Source: Hyposmocoma kahamanoa
Lineage: Eukaryota; Arthropoda; Insecta; Lepidoptera; Cosmopterigidae
Length of the DNA: 64,000 bases
Assembly (NCBI RefSeq): GCF_003589595.1
Contig: NW_020654133.1
Span: forward strand, 127,345-191,344
Reading direction: 5' to 3'
Below are positions 10,560 through 24,800 of this stretch, piece by piece. The notes beneath the pieces were generated by a model that worked only from the letters and a program-made list of their open reading frames with translations, had not been told where the DNA came from and ran no database searches. A program made the translations under genes and the position numbers. Every line of letters begins with the position of its first letter. Within the stretch, counting starts at the first letter, position 1.

Positions 10560-10952
10560 ATTTGACGTTGACACATGTCAAGTTGAAGTTACTGAACGAA
10601 AACGATGGAGCCAACAACAAGTGGTGGTGGTGCTGATGGTGGAGGGGCTCTGGAACTTTTGGAGGGAAAAGTGTCGTTTTTATTTTGACTTTCAATTATT
10701 TTGTGAAATCTAGTTTAAAGTGGAATAGGATAGTGCTATTGTGCCTTAATCGAAGATTAAAACGCGAAATTATACGAATCTCGAACTAAAATACTCGTAT
10801 CGGCCCGTTTTAAGGAATCCCGAGTCAATCCAAGCACGCCGCCTCAAATTGCCTATCCTCTTTGTGGCGGCCATATTTACAGAAACATATTTAAACTTCA
10901 TGTTTAGGCTGATGGCTTTGCCAAAGCCTTAATAAATTAAAAAAAAAAAAAA
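10560..10952 (+). pseudogene. Possible retrocopy or orphan first exon with poly(A)
   Basis: A 27-codon frame at 10605-10688 begins in good start context (AACGATGG) and encodes MEPTTSGGGADGGGALELLE. About 240 bp after its stop comes AATAAA (10931-10936) followed by a 14-A run. This is the layout of a short reverse-transcribed mRNA, or of a host first exon with an accidental A-run. The product is not recognised. Confidence 0.3.
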
Positions 10953-11383
10953 TGATGGAGGTTTTTTCGCTGCTGTGAAATCATTTTAAAACACCTTTTT
11001 CTTTATGGGTCTGTTAGCAATACAAGTTTATTTTATAATTCACGTTAAATAAAACTTGAAAAGATATTTATAAATGCAGTGGTAAGTAGCTCCAAAACCG
11101 TATATTATCGTCGTGTGGAGAGGCCTCTTTCGTGCACCCCACTAGTTTGTTACAAAGATTGAACATAAAGAAAACATCCCTCGATCTGACAGCACTGGAA
11201 TTTGCAACTGTGGCATACCAGGGTGACCGCTTTATTCACTGAATTAGAGACTGAACTGTTGAATACTCATAAAAATAATCCGGTAAAACTATGAACAAAA
11301 AAAGAAATTCGAAATGTTTGCTACCTCATTCTGTATTTCAGTTGATAGGACGGTGGCCCTGGTACGGCACAGATGTAGATTCA

Positions 11384-11816
11384 ATGCCGGGTTCACGAGT
11401 TTTTCACATGCGTTTTTTGCTTGCTTGCATTGGTTGGGTACACGGCATAGAAATCTGCCTTCCGCGCAAAAGCGTTCACGAGAATTCCGCTTTGAGTTGC
11501 GCGGAGATTTGCGCGCTTGCGTGGCGCCTTGCCTTTATTTTGGTTGTATTGGGCACGTGGACGCTGCTGCTCTGTGATTGGCCAGTGTTGCTATCCTCCG
11601 CAAACGTTTCTTGTTGCTTGCGTGGAAATATCAAGCTTGCTAGTTATCAAACACGCGCAACGCAAAGAATTAATCCAACGCAAAGCAAGCGGCCGGCGCA
11701 AGCGAGCGACTCGTGAACAGTCCTACCTGCGCGTACGCGACAGATCTGTGCCTATGCGCGAAGCGAGTTACGCAAGCATGCGAAAAACGCAAGTGAAAAA
11801 CTTGTGAACCCGACAT
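11384..11816. mobile_element. TIR element, GC-richer than its surroundings (433 bp)
   Basis: The left end ATGCCGGGTTCACGAGTTTT and right end complementary to ATGTCGGGTTCACAAGTTTT form inverted repeats of about 45 bp. The long plus-strand open frame inside follows from its composition and has no domain. A partial relative lies at 12772-12860. Confidence 0.75.
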
Positions 11817-11830
11817 GACAGATCCAGGGC

Positions 11831-12135
11831 AAAATTACAAATTTAATATTTAATTACCGATGAAATTTGATTCAGTTTGTTTTGTGATTAGATGTTTTGC
11901 TGTCCCCACACCACGGAATGGAACGGCACGCCATTGTTAGTTATATTTATTATCTTTATTACTATAAATACAGAATATTTTTGGAATATACAGAGACGTA
12001 CACACAGGTCAGTTGTTGGCGCTGTCTATAGTTCAGTTCAAACGCGGGTTGATATTTTAAGTGATGTATTACTGGTGTGTTGACCAGGAATTGAATGGCC
12101 CTTATTTCGACTCTATTTCTGGTTATATACTCGAT
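11831..12135 (+). mobile_element. M1 element copy 2 (5'-truncated)
   Basis: Right 305 bp of M1, from AAAATTACAAATTTAATA to the terminal GGTTATATACTCGAT; the left TIR is missing. Confidence 0.85.
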
Positions 12136-12305
12136 ATTTGATACCATCTATTGAACAGTGTTAAGAACCAAACTAAGCGTCCAAATAAGCGGAGTTACGA
12201 GTGCGCCATTTCTTTGTATGAGCTTTGGTATCTGTTTTAATAATAGTGTTCTATTATCTGTGCATTATCTATTATCTATTATTGTGCATTATCTAGGGAG
12301 GGGAT

Positions 12306-12311
12306 TTTATT
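12306..12311 (-). terminator. Candidate polyadenylation signal of protease A
   Basis: AATAAA on the minus strand about 195 nt after the stop codon. Confidence 0.3.
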
Positions 12312-12503
12312 AGTATCTCGCGGCTAATGTCACTCTTGCGCAAGTCGCACCGTATCATGCTACAGGCAATTGGTATTTGTTTGGTACATTATCATTATTA
12401 ACGTTTTCCGAAAATTGACTTTTTTCTATAATGACACTATTGGATTCGAACGTGCGATATGAAGAAAGATAAATTTTTTGTCTTCAGGTTTAAAAAACGT
12501 AAT

Positions 12504-12683
12504 TTAATTTTTCTTTTTTTTTCGCTTAGATTTCTTGTCTCGTAGTCTAAAACGATTCAAAGTCTCATTACTATGCGTTTTAATTTCTTTCATTATCCAA
12601 GGTTTGAAATACGACACTCTCGAATATCCTAAAGGTATTTTTTTCTCGCATCCTTTCCCTGATCCGAATGACGTAATGCCAAC
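12504..12683 (-). CDS. Protease A exon 6 (C-terminus)
   Basis: 59 codons plus TAA. Starts VGITSFGSGKGCEKKIPLGY and RVSYFKPWI, the closing strand and helix of the S1 fold. It then extends about 28 residues into a basic tail ending in a run of Lys. A possible AATAAA lies at 12306-12311. Confidence 0.93.
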   Translation of the reverse strand, partial: VGITSFGSGKGCEKKIPLGYSRVSYFKPWIMKEIKTHSNETLNRFRLRDKKSKRKKKKN

Positions 12684-15600
12684 CTGAAATAAAGAATAAA
12701 ATATTAAAGTATGTCTAAAATCTTGTGTTTTCACGTGAGCCATGGCATGCTGTCTCGATGATACGGAATTAATGCCGGGTTCATGGGTCTTCCACCCATG
12801 TTTTTCGCTTGCTTGCGTTGGCGTACCCATACACGGCGTAAAAATCTGACTTCTGCGCAAAAGCTTTCATGAGTCTATCGCACATTATATCTTTCTTCTT
12901 CTTCTTTTAAATGCTATGGCACGTTATATCCATTTCACATATGGGTACTATGACATTTCAATTTTTTACGTTGCATATTACAAAAGGAATTAGTAAAATT
13001 ATAATAACCAAAAATAAACAATAATTTGTTGGAGTTGTAATTTTAAGTAAAAATTAGATTACATATATTAAGTAGACAGAAACAGGAATAATAAAGATAA
13101 AAATAAATTACCCTAACTACTTGATGCGTAAAATGGAATATTTTTTCCTTAGTGATTGACACCATAGAATCGATAACTAGAATCGGTAATAACCGGTACA
13201 CAACAGTGTATCTGTGCTTACACCTTGTATGCGGGTCGATTTATTTTGTTTTCAATTTTGCAAAACTTAGGGCCTGTTTCTATTACGTCGTAACGTTTTA
13301 TTCATCGTTGGACGACTGTCGCGTTTAGCCTGTTCCCACATCACGACCATCTGTCGTGACTGTGTCGTGGACGATGATTTTATCATTGAATGACTGTCGT
13401 GTCTAGCTGTTCCCACTAGATCGTGACGACAATTTATCGTTTCTTGGCAGCCGCCTTGTCGTTTGCACGACAGAATCTATTGATGCACTGCAGTCGCTTC
13501 TATTTTCTTTTGGAACCCAGTAGTGTCTATTTGCTCCCGTGTGAAACGGATGAAGATGATATTATAATAATGTATTACTTTTTAAAAAGGCGGAAGAGGA
13601 AGCAAGCAAACAAAGAAAAGAAAGTTTTGGGTACATTCAATTTTATTAAAAAGAATTCCATTAGGACTACGTCAAACGTTTATAGATGAACTGAAAAGTG
13701 ATGAGAGATAATTTTGGGCCTATTTAAGAATTTAATATTTTATAATAACATGTGTAATTTAATTTGAACAAAACTCAATTCACAACAACTATTTAGTTGT
13801 AAATAGTTTTTGCCCTCGATTTCGGACATTAATGGGTTTTAACCCGATTTAAACACGGCGTTAACAAAGCGCTTGTCTATCTCTGGCTACGACCCAACGC
13901 TATGCGCTAGTGCAAAGCGAGTCGAGGGCGCGGGGTACGAGAGGGAAGAGTAGGGAGCAGAACACGTGCAGACAACGATAAATAAATCGTGACGACAATA
14001 ATAGCTGCGACTATCTGTCGTCAGGTTTTTATCGTGATGTTTAATTATCGTCAAACGACAGTCGTTCTAACTCTTCCTATTGTCACGACAGTTTGTCGTC
14101 GTAACGACAGTTAATCGTGTTGTACTTTAAGTGAACAACTTCATTTAAATATACAAACCATGACACTATAAACTGCACGACTATCTGTCGTTACGACATA
14201 ATGGCAACGCGCCCTTAGATTTATTTTGTTTTGTCGTTGTCTTTTTGTTTGGTTATTTTTTTTTATGTAGTTTTTTAGTAACTAAATAACGTAATAATCA
14301 TCTTTCTTGTTTTGTTTATTTTGTTTTAAAAAATTATTCTCCCTAAATAGATTCTTTCTTCGTTACAAATAATTTCGGTCAGATATTTAAGTCGATTTTA
14401 GAAACTATAATCTGAAACGTCACTGTACCCACGTTATGTGAAATCATCGAGTATATAACCAGAAATAGAGACCAAATGTCACTTAATTTTGTTTGAAAAC
14501 TATTCCGCCAAATCATTACGATGACAACTGTATAACTGTCATTTGTTTCGAATGGACGAAATAATGGATGAAAATTGAAAAATTACATATTTAATAATAA
14601 GATGTTTTGCTGTTTTTCCCACACACTGAATAGAACAGCAGGGCATTGTTAGAGATATTATCTTTATTACAACAAATACAGAATATTCTTGGAATATACG
14701 GAGACGTACACACAGGTCAGTTGTTGGCGCTGTACTATTTCAGATTCCTAATTTGTGATTTCAGCGCAAACGAGACTTGATATTTAAAAGTGATATAAGG
14801 CCCATTTGCCTGATGAGTTACCAGGGATGGATGGCGCACATTTCGTCTCTATTTCTGGTTATATACTCAATGTGTTCATCTTATACTGTTCCACGTCGAA
14901 ACTCAAAGAGGCAACTTAGAAAAATCTTTGCACGTGCCCGTTTCCAGGACAAATTTAATGATTCATTCCCTGGTGTCCAGGATGCTTCCCAACTACAATA
15001 GCTTGTGTAGTCATGCAGATCTTGACATATATTTTGACAGTTTACCCCGTCATAAGGACAAAGTTGTTGCGGCCCACTCGTCAAATAGAATTTTTTTGGA
15101 CTTTTCAATTCTGTTTTACGTATATTTTTTATTTAAAATTTATTTACAATTTAATCTGGTGTAAACAATAGAAATTAAATGTATATTTTAATGGAATAAT
15201 GCATAAATAGTTTATTATTTGAATTATGTTGTTTTTAAGTGAATATGACAATGATGTGTTCAGCTGTAATCGGCTCATATACTAGTATTGTATTATTATA
15301 ATAATGTATGTAAATGTTAAAGTACAAGTATGTGCGCTGTTGCTGAACCAATAAATAAATAAAGTACAATACGATTAACTGTCGTCTACGACTTTTTGAC
15401 GTTACAACGTCAGACTATCCAGACAATCAAAAGAGAATCATAAATAGTAAATGTTACGATAAAAATGTGACGACAGATAATCGCGGCTACTGTTGTCGTT
15501 ACTTATCATTTATAAAAAGTTGTTGTAAAAAAATAATACATTGTTAAAATTTCATCTTCATCCATTTCCATTTCACGCGGGAGCGAACGCACGCTACTGA

Positions 15601-15765
15601 CTTCCAGAAGAACATAGAGGCGACTGCTGTGAGTTGACGATTCTGTCGTGCAAACGACATGGCGGTTGTCGTGAACCGATAAATTGTCGTCACGATCCAG
15701 TGGGAACAGCTAGACACGACCCTCGTTCAACGATAAATAGAACGCTACGTAGGTATTTCAATTTA

Positions 15766-15805
<40 letters not shown>

Positions 15806-18800
15806 AATAATTGAACGTATTCATTAAAAGTACAGAAAAGTTTGCAAAGCGAAGGATAGACCGAGTTCATAGGGGGCGCCACCAGCGTACGAACAGTCAG
15901 ACGGAACGAAACGTCAGTGATGGTAATGAATTTTCGAGCGAGAAGGTTAGATAGGAGGACTGAAGAGAACTCGGTCTATCTGGATCGGAGGAAAAAGAAT
16001 TGTAAAAGAAGTCAGTGTTGAGTGAATAGAGTTATTGAAAAGTGAGTGTGGTAAACATACTCACTTTTCAATAACTTGTTTTATTCTTATCTGCCTATTT
16101 CACCTTTTTGTGACCAATGATTATATTGAAGTTTAACTCGGCATTGCAACTACATCTTATAATAGGAACGTGCCCTTACTATAACACAGCGGTAGTAGGT
16201 ACGTGGGTTGGTTTCTTACCAGAACATGCTTGCCACCGGGGCGAATTAATACCAAAGGTCCTCCAGAATCCCCAAAACACGTCCCTCCGAAGGTGCCGTC
16301 GCCACACAACGTCTTATTAGTGACGACTTTTTTCCCATAAACTTTCAAACAGTCGGAGGTGTTTAATATCTTTATGTCTACAGTTCTTAAAGTTTGCTTC
16401 CCTTTTTCTGATTCTGCTGCAAAAAAAAAAAAATAGCAACTCCGTGGAGATAAAGCGCTCTATTATTAACGGGCTTGCTGACCTTGCTGGGCAACTTGCT
16501 CGCAATAAATTTTTATATTTGGAGATATATGAACCGACCTATTCAGTTAGAAATTTGATTTAAGTATGTTACTGCTGAACATAGGCCCTCCCCCAAAGAA
16601 TGCCACAACGACCTGTCACTTAAGCTTTGCAATTCCTAGGGCTATGTTGGTTGCTCTGGTTTCCTTGCGGATATCCTCATTACTCATTCGATCTCGCAAC
16701 GAAACTCCGAGCATAGCCCTTTCCATTGCCCTTTTAGTGACCTAGAGCCTTCTTATGAGGCCCATATTGAGCGACCACATCTCAGTGCCGTAAGTCATCA
16801 GAGTCATCTAAAACACTCAATGTTGATGATGTACTTGGAAAAATGTTTGACGTACAAACAAATATGGCCGTCTACACAAGGGGCCAAATAAGGAGGTTAA
16901 AGAATAATAATAATATTAATTATTAATACAAAGATCGAACAATTAGAAAAAAATCCTTCAATCCGGCCGGAATCGAACCGACGTCTTCTAGAATACCGTG
17001 CCAGACGCTATACCAACTAAGAAACGGAACAGCGGACCTCACGAATTTTTCTATGTGTTTGTTGTCGTGTCTTTGTATTTGGTTTTTTCAACGAATTTTT
17101 AGCCGTCGCGCCATCTATGAGAATTTCGTCACTCAGTTAGATACCTTTACAGCTACCAGCCCTGGCTAGAGATGTCGCTATTCATTGTATGTAAATTTTT
17201 ATTGAATTGATATTTTGTGTGAAATTACTCCACTACTTTGTTATAATTATTAATACAAAGATCGAACACTCAGAAAAAACTCCTTCGATCCGGCCGGATT
17301 CGAACCGACGTCTTCTAACATACCGTGTCAGACGCTATACCAACTAAGCACTTAACTAATATTATTACGTATTGTTTTATGATTCGAGAAACGATTTACT
17401 ACACTATCTAGGCTGGTTTCACAGCTGTGCGTACGTTCATATGGATTGTCCGCTTGCGAACCATCCGCATGAGCAGGATCCGTAGTGATATGAAGCTCTG
17501 AATCGAGTATTTGATTTAAAGCGGCTATTCACAGCCACGGCGGAAGCCATTCGCATACAACGATGTTCTAACGCCACACGTGATACTCCGCTCCGGTGCT
17601 CCGCGCGGTCGGTTCGCAGATAAATCCGCACTACTCTGAAACCAGCCTAAGAATCATATTAACCAATCACGATCATGGTTTTCTTAATTACAAATGTTAC
17701 GTCAGTTTAACAGCTCAAATCGGGTGAGGTCGCTGTGGCTGTTTAACGTGGTCTTATGACATGATGGTCACCATATGAAGTGAAGTTCATCAACTTGATC
17801 ATCACAAACGCGCATTGACAAGATGGACTTTTTATACATTAGTTATTGAAAGTGATAAGTTACATTTGTATGTACTTACAGTCACTTGTTCTTCCATATC
17901 CTGCTGCCCGCAATTTGACGCCGACAAACTTTTCTTTCATCAGTGTACCGGCTGGAAGGACTATGCGGTTTATCCACTTTCCTGTTCAATAATACTTCTC
18001 ATTAGCTTATGAGTAACAACTAAGGGCGCGTTCCAATAATAATAATAATAAATAATAAATTTATTCAATTTAAACATACAGCACATAAACTAGATGACTA
18101 CAATAAGGTACAGTTCGATTGTATGGGCAAAACAAAAGTTGAACCATCATAACCTGTTCTAGGTACAAAACCTGTGTTAATAGTGTTACGAAGATTCTCC
18201 GTTTTGGCAAAATCAGAAAAGAAAACAATCTTTGAGCTAAAACTGAAATAGTGTAGTGCAGTGCCGTGAATCTCGTGTAGAGTAGCAATAGCAGTAATAA
18301 AAAGTATGTGTAAGTGTGTGTGAATGTGCGTGTGTGTGTGTGTTTGAGTGTGTGTGTGAAATGAAATGGAGTAGAGTGCGCTTAAATAGCATCTATATAG
18401 ATAGATAAATAAAATAAATAGATAAATAAAATTTAAGTATGGAAGTCTATTTATGATAATATAACCAGGAGTTCTTCCGTCTTCTCATAAGATAATTTCT
18501 GTAACCATTTTCTTAGTATATATCCAACTTTATACTTGTTTAATGCATATATTTGATGGGATTTATTAATTTTGTTATATAATCTAGTACTTAGTGCAGT
18601 TAATTGTCCGTTAGCAAAGGCAGTACGGCATCGCTTGGTATCACAGACAGGGAAACCTTGTCGTCTACCAAGAGCAATTTTATTTTATAATGTTGTAACG
18701 TTTTATTTATCGTTGGATGACTGACGTGTCTAACTGTTCCCGATAGATTGTGACGACAATTTATCGGTCCACGGCAGAATGGCTTGAAGCTGCGATTATC

Positions 18801-21800
18801 TGTAGTCACATTTTTATCGTGACGTTCTATTTATCGACAGACGACTGTCGTTCTAGCTCTTCCCATTGTCACGACAGTCTGTCGTCGCAACGTCAAAAAA
18901 GTCGTGAACGACAGGTAATCGTGTTGTTGTATGTCGTCACGATATTATGAAAACGCGCCCTAATAGGTACGGTGGGCCTTTGGGTAAAGTCATGCACACT
19001 GTATACAAATATATATTTTGTTTAAAATATAATAGTAATAATAATAATGCACACTCATAGCCCCGTACTAAGTAAACCCTGTATCGCGGGTGCCACGTAC
19101 ATACACATAGACAACCACATTTTTTTATGATACCAAGTTATGACGAACACGTCAATAATGTATCAATGCGATACAATTTTATTAACTGCTTCCTTAATAG
19201 AAAGGTTACCATGCTAGGTACATTGAATCCATGGCGAAAAATGCAGCCAGGAAGCTTGGCATCCTTTCCAAGGTGAGGCGTTACTTCACACCAGGACAGT
19301 TGCTTCAGCTGTACCAAGCACAAGTCTGGTCGTGTATGGTGTACTGCTGCCACTTATGGAATGGCTCTGCTAAATATTAACTGGCCACCTTGGATTCAAT
19401 CGACAAGCGTTCCAAGAGGCTTATAGGTGACTCGAAATTAGTAGAGGCGAAGCTGCAGAGCCTTGAACACCGCCGTAAAGTTGCCTGCTTATCGGTATTT
19501 TACAGGATATATCACGGAGAGTGTGAGATAGAATTGCATAATTTGATTCCGCCTTCCCCTTTTCATTATCGGGGGACTAGACGTGGGCTGGGATTCCACC
19601 CCGCGAAGCGTTTGCTCCCACATTTATACGGCGAGCGGCTAGAGAGTGGAATTCCCTACCTGCGGACTAGTTCCCCGAACGCTATAACTTGGACCTTTCC
19701 AAGGTGAGAGTGAATAGCCATTATGTAGGTGTGCTTGCTCAAATGCGCACTTATTGTATATATAAAAAAATGCTGAATTACCACGCAGAGGTGCCGCGTT
19801 CCATTCCCGGACAGGGAAAAATATTTGTATGGCCTACATTTATTTCTCTCGTGAGTTTGAGCGTAATTTTAATAGCAGTAGGGCTCCTTGTGAAAAAGTT
19901 TGTCCAGGAAAGTACTGCCACATTATTTATTTCTGAAGTCTAGACATGTGTCTATCGTGATCGATCGAATCAAAATGTTTCGAACAGCCCTTTGACCTGA
20001 TAACCCGAGTTACTAGCTTCTAAATAACCCGATCATTTTAGAGTTTCATAGGTCATGCGCACAATATTCGACTTTATCTCTATAATCTTATAGATTATTC
20101 AACAATTCACAATGTTATTGTTGTCTCGTTCACTCTCACGTGAAGTTTCCACTCACGACACGGTTCGCCGTCTGACTCTTCGTTTGAGTCAAACATCAAC
20201 AAGCGATCAATGAGTCAACGGGTTAACGGATCAATGTGTCTATCAATCATTCATCCTAATTGCTCCGTGGTGTAGTGTCCATTACATGGCTATTTTGTAA
20301 GTTTAATCTATTTTTCGGTATGCTGTGTTTATTTATGTCTGCACTAGCTAATATTAATAATATTAAATTAGTAATTTTGTATGTTCATAATTTTTTTATT
20401 ATGTATTTTTGTTTTGTAGTTGTTACTTTTCCTGGAAACAAATTTTAGAGTCCTAAGTGTGGTTTATAAATAATGCATTTAACTTTATACAAATTACCCA
20501 TCAGCAGGAAAAAATAAAAGTTAATTGTATAATTTGTCACTTTTAAACGCCATTTGGCAGTATCGTAAGTGACGAGTGATCCGCTAAAAGATCGAACATA
20601 TGATCCAATCATTTGACCCGATTACATTACGCATGGGTCATGATCGACCCGGGTAGCCAGAACCTTACGTTTAAGTGCATAATGCTGCCCTCTTTGTCAT
20701 AACTAACTCATTTATATTTCGTGATACTAGTCCCGTTTACACAATCACTCTATCGCGCGTGGTCAGGAGCGTATAAGATTGCACGCCAAATCGTGCGCGA
20801 CTACCTGTTTGAATTTTTTTAAGCTAACGCTCTTTTGCGCTCGATTGCTCGTGTTCGTTTTTGGTACAACGAAAAGAGCGTCCGTGTAAGGACTCATTCA
20901 GAGTGCAGGCGCGGGCGCGCCGGCGGGTGCGGGCGCGCGGGTCTAGGCGTCTACGAGATCCTCGTTGTTGTCGCAAAAATATCCATCGTAGCTGTTGATG
21001 TGCCAGGGACATATGTATTTAGTTTAATATTGTTCGTCTGTTTAATTGTAATCAAACTTCTCAATTAATTAATTAAACCTTATTGTATAATTTTATCAAA
21101 TTAAATAATATACACGTTCCTATTTTATCATATTAATTTCCATTCAATCGTATTGTAATTTGTTGCGCATGACATGGTACCTATTAAATGATAACTACAT
21201 TAAATGGAATAGACTGTTCATGTTTTGTGTTTAAATTAATATAATTATGTGCTTGTCACTCAATGTTTTTAGTGTCGCCTACTATGTTTCGTAACACGTG
21301 TGTTCTGTTGCCAGATCCAAAACCAATTAAAGGGGGCTCCAAATTTCATTTCGCTGATCTAGAAAGCTGTTGATCAGAATCAATAGCTCAAATTCGCTGT
21401 AAACTCGATTACGTCAGTTATGATAATGAGGGCAGAAAGATTATTGTAAAAACTTACCATCGTATTGAGTATACTTCATGGACATAAGAGCGACGTCGTT
21501 CTGAATGAATTTTACCTGATAGTTTGGGTGGAGCTGCAATCATGGAATTCACTGGTTAAATATACCCCCTGGACCACCAGTAGTCTGCTTCAACTTCAAC
21601 TTTTGTGTCTATGGCACCGTCGTTTTGCGCGACGATTTTGCCAATGTCAGGGTTGAGAGACATGTGTAGCGGTAGTGAGATAGATTGCCGGTTATTAAAA
21701 TACTTGTGCGGCGGTGTTTATTCACAATGACGGTTATATAAATATATTTTAATGACATTACAAAAATATAATTTGAGAGCTCATGTTATTTTCTTTCTTT

Positions 21801-24800
21801 TAGAAACATTGTAGGAAGTTTTATTTAGCGGGAAATAAAAAATAAAATTGTTTAGTAAAACAAAGTTAGGCGTCGTTTTCGTTCAGTAACAAACTTTTGA
21901 CCGGTGTCAGCGTGGAAAATTATCATGGAGGATGGAGAAAGAAAAGTCTGCTAATTTTAAATCATCTCAGTTGTGCGTCGATAGTGTCAATGTCAAAATT
22001 TCTAGTGACAACAAACAAATTAACTGGATGGCGCCATCGACTATATAACCAGAAATAGAGACGAAATGTCATTTAATTGGTTTGAAAACTATTCTGTGAC
22101 AACTGCGTTCCGATTGGCCAGCCCGAGTTCGAAACAATTGACGGGTGTCGTCAACTGTTTCACTTCAAATCGTCCAGTTAACTTGAGCTTTGCTATAATT
22201 ATTTCATTACCGATGAAAATTGATTCCGATTTTTATAATTAGATGTTTTGCTGTTTTTTCCCGAATGAAACAGCACTCCATTGTTAGAGATATTATCTTC
22301 ATAACAATAAATACAGAATATTTTTGGAATATACGGAGTACGTCTCCGTATATTCCAAACACACACACAGGTCAGTTGTTGGCGCTGTCTATATTTTAGT
22401 GCAATCGAGATTTGATATAAATAGATGATGTATCACTGTTGAGTTGCCAGGAATGTAAGGCCCTTATTTCGTCTCTATTTCTGGTTATATGCTCGATGGT
22501 GCCGGCCATTCTTTTATTTTGTTTAGGATTAACGCCATCTACCCATATTAGGAAGCGTTAGTTTAAATAAATTAGTTTGTAACACACAATGCCATCCATG
22601 CCATGAGTATTGAGTATTGAGTACAATTGTAGCTCATACTTAATATGTGCATAATGTTAAAAGAAAAATCTATCTATTTATATTTCATATTAAAGGGGAC
22701 TTGATACCCACTGCCTATTACATTGAATAAAGAAAATACGTTTATTACTCTACTAAACATAGGAAACACAATACTTAAAAACGAATAGAAAATTCAATTG
22801 AGTCGATGCACTCAATCGTATTTAACCAGAAATAGAGACGAAATGTCATTTAATTTGTTTGAAAACTATTCCGCCAAATCATTGCGGTGACAACTGCGCT
22901 CCGATTGGCCAGCCCGAATTCGAAACAATTGACGGGTGTCAAAAAAATTACCCAACTAACATTTAATTACCGATGAAACGTGATTCCGTTTGTTTTGTAA
23001 TTAGATGTTTTGCTATTTTTCCCACACCATCGAATGGAACAGCCCCCATTGTTAGAGATATTATCTTTATTGCAATAAATACACAATATTTTTGGAATAT
23101 ATGAATAGTACACACAGGTCAGTTGTTGGCGCTGTACTATTTCAGCTTCCTAATTTGTGATTTCAGCGCAAACGAGAGTTGATATTTAAAAGTGATATAA
23201 GCCCCATTTGCATGATGAGTTGCCAGGGATGGATGGTTCTTATTTTGTCTCTATTTTATGTACTCGACTGAGTGATTTATTTATTTATTTATTTATGTCT
23301 TCAATACAAGAAACTTATAATTAGGAGAACAAGAAAAAAACAATGCGCATAAACCAATACAGGTTTTTCGCACATTGTGCAATCGTCTTATTATAAAAAA
23401 CAATACTTAATATAAAAAGCATAACACGGTTCATATCCAATATTTACAATATAAAATATGCTTCGCTGTAAGTAGTACAATAATATTTCTGGGCATACAT
23501 TCCGGTCAACACTTTGCAAGAACTGGCATAAAAATTTAGAACATACGTAAGAAAAATTACGTCCATTGCTCATCAATGCCTGGATGCATTGCGAGCCCTC
23601 GTCGCTCATTCGTCAAGCAATGTACTGGCTTGCATTGATACAAGTAGGTAGTTGTCGAAAACTGCGCAGAATATGCACGGTCCGTATTTAAAATTTTGCG
23701 TCAAAGTAGGCGGTAGACTGTAAAAACGTAATACAGGTTGTTTTTATTTAACGGTGTTTTTGCAATAGGGTTTACCTAGGTAATAATTTTTTAGTAAAAG
23801 TTTAATATTTTTATTGTTGATTTTAGTTTTTACCGTAGGCGGAAGGTTATTTATTAGTGTTGGTATTGTGCATTTTAATTGATGTTTTCCGTACAAATTA
23901 TTATACCGAGCGACGACGAGTTGAGCATTTAATGCACTTCTAGTGAATATCTTATGTGACACTGGTTTTTGTATCTCTTTATTGAAGTACTCCTCTACTA
24001 AGAGTGAATATTCGACTTTTTTGTGTATGGGTAAAATATGACAAAAGTGGAAGAGATCATGGTATTTACTATGGAATTTTTCTTTGATTTTAGGTGGTAT
24101 TAACACTTTCATTATACGCAATTGCAGTTCATAAATGAGGTCAAGATGTGACTTGGACGTACGACCGTAGCTGCTAAGACCATAACCTATTACTGTTTCA
24201 CCAAGGGATTTGTACAGAGTGAGAAGTGTTTTATAGGGGATTTTATTTTTAATGAGCCGAAATTTTGCGAGAATTGATCTCAGTTTATTGCATACATAGT
24301 TTATGTGGCTCGTCCATTTGAAACGGTTGTCCATTATAAGACCTAGATATCTGTATTCGTTTACTATGTCGATTGTTGGGCAACTACATCGGTACGGTTT
24401 TGTGTGGAGACATGGGTGATTGTGAGCAAACAATTGGAGTTGTCTCTCTGTTCTGTTTTGGCTCGAGCTCACGTACATAAGTTTGGTTTTGCTCGCGTTG
24501 AGTACTAAACCTGAGTCGTGCGACCACTTGCTTAGTCTGTCAAAGTCTTGTTGGAGGTTTTTAAGAGCTATGTCCAAGTCAGTATGAGCCGCGACTAGGC
24601 ATGTATCGTCGGCAAAGAGATAGATTTCACTTTTGTCTATAATATTAACTACGTTATTTACGTACGTAATATAATGCACAGGTCCCAGCACGGATCCCTG
24701 TGCTGTGCCTTCTGTAACTTTTATTTTATTACTCTCCGCTTCTCCAACTTTTACGTAGAACGCTCGATCTTCAAGGTAATTTTTACACCAATTTAGGATT

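Larger units (their letters stand above)
18024..18960. mobile_element. PIF/Harbinger-like element with nested LINE fragment
   Basis: Ends GGGCGCGTT and AACGCGCCC, flanked by a perfect TAA duplication (18021-18023 and 18961-18963). The 18690-18960 half matches 13270-14214. Positions 18036-18690 are an inserted LINE 3' end. Confidence 0.82.

Noticed and set aside
11291..11716. 141-codon plus-strand open frame
   Set aside because: Lies within and across a GC-rich TIR element; overlapping frames are equally open, so composition explains it.
15805..16080. Possible solo LTR beginning TGTAATA after the (TA)n tract
   Set aside because: No matching right end, no target duplication beyond simple TA sequence, and no primer-binding site.
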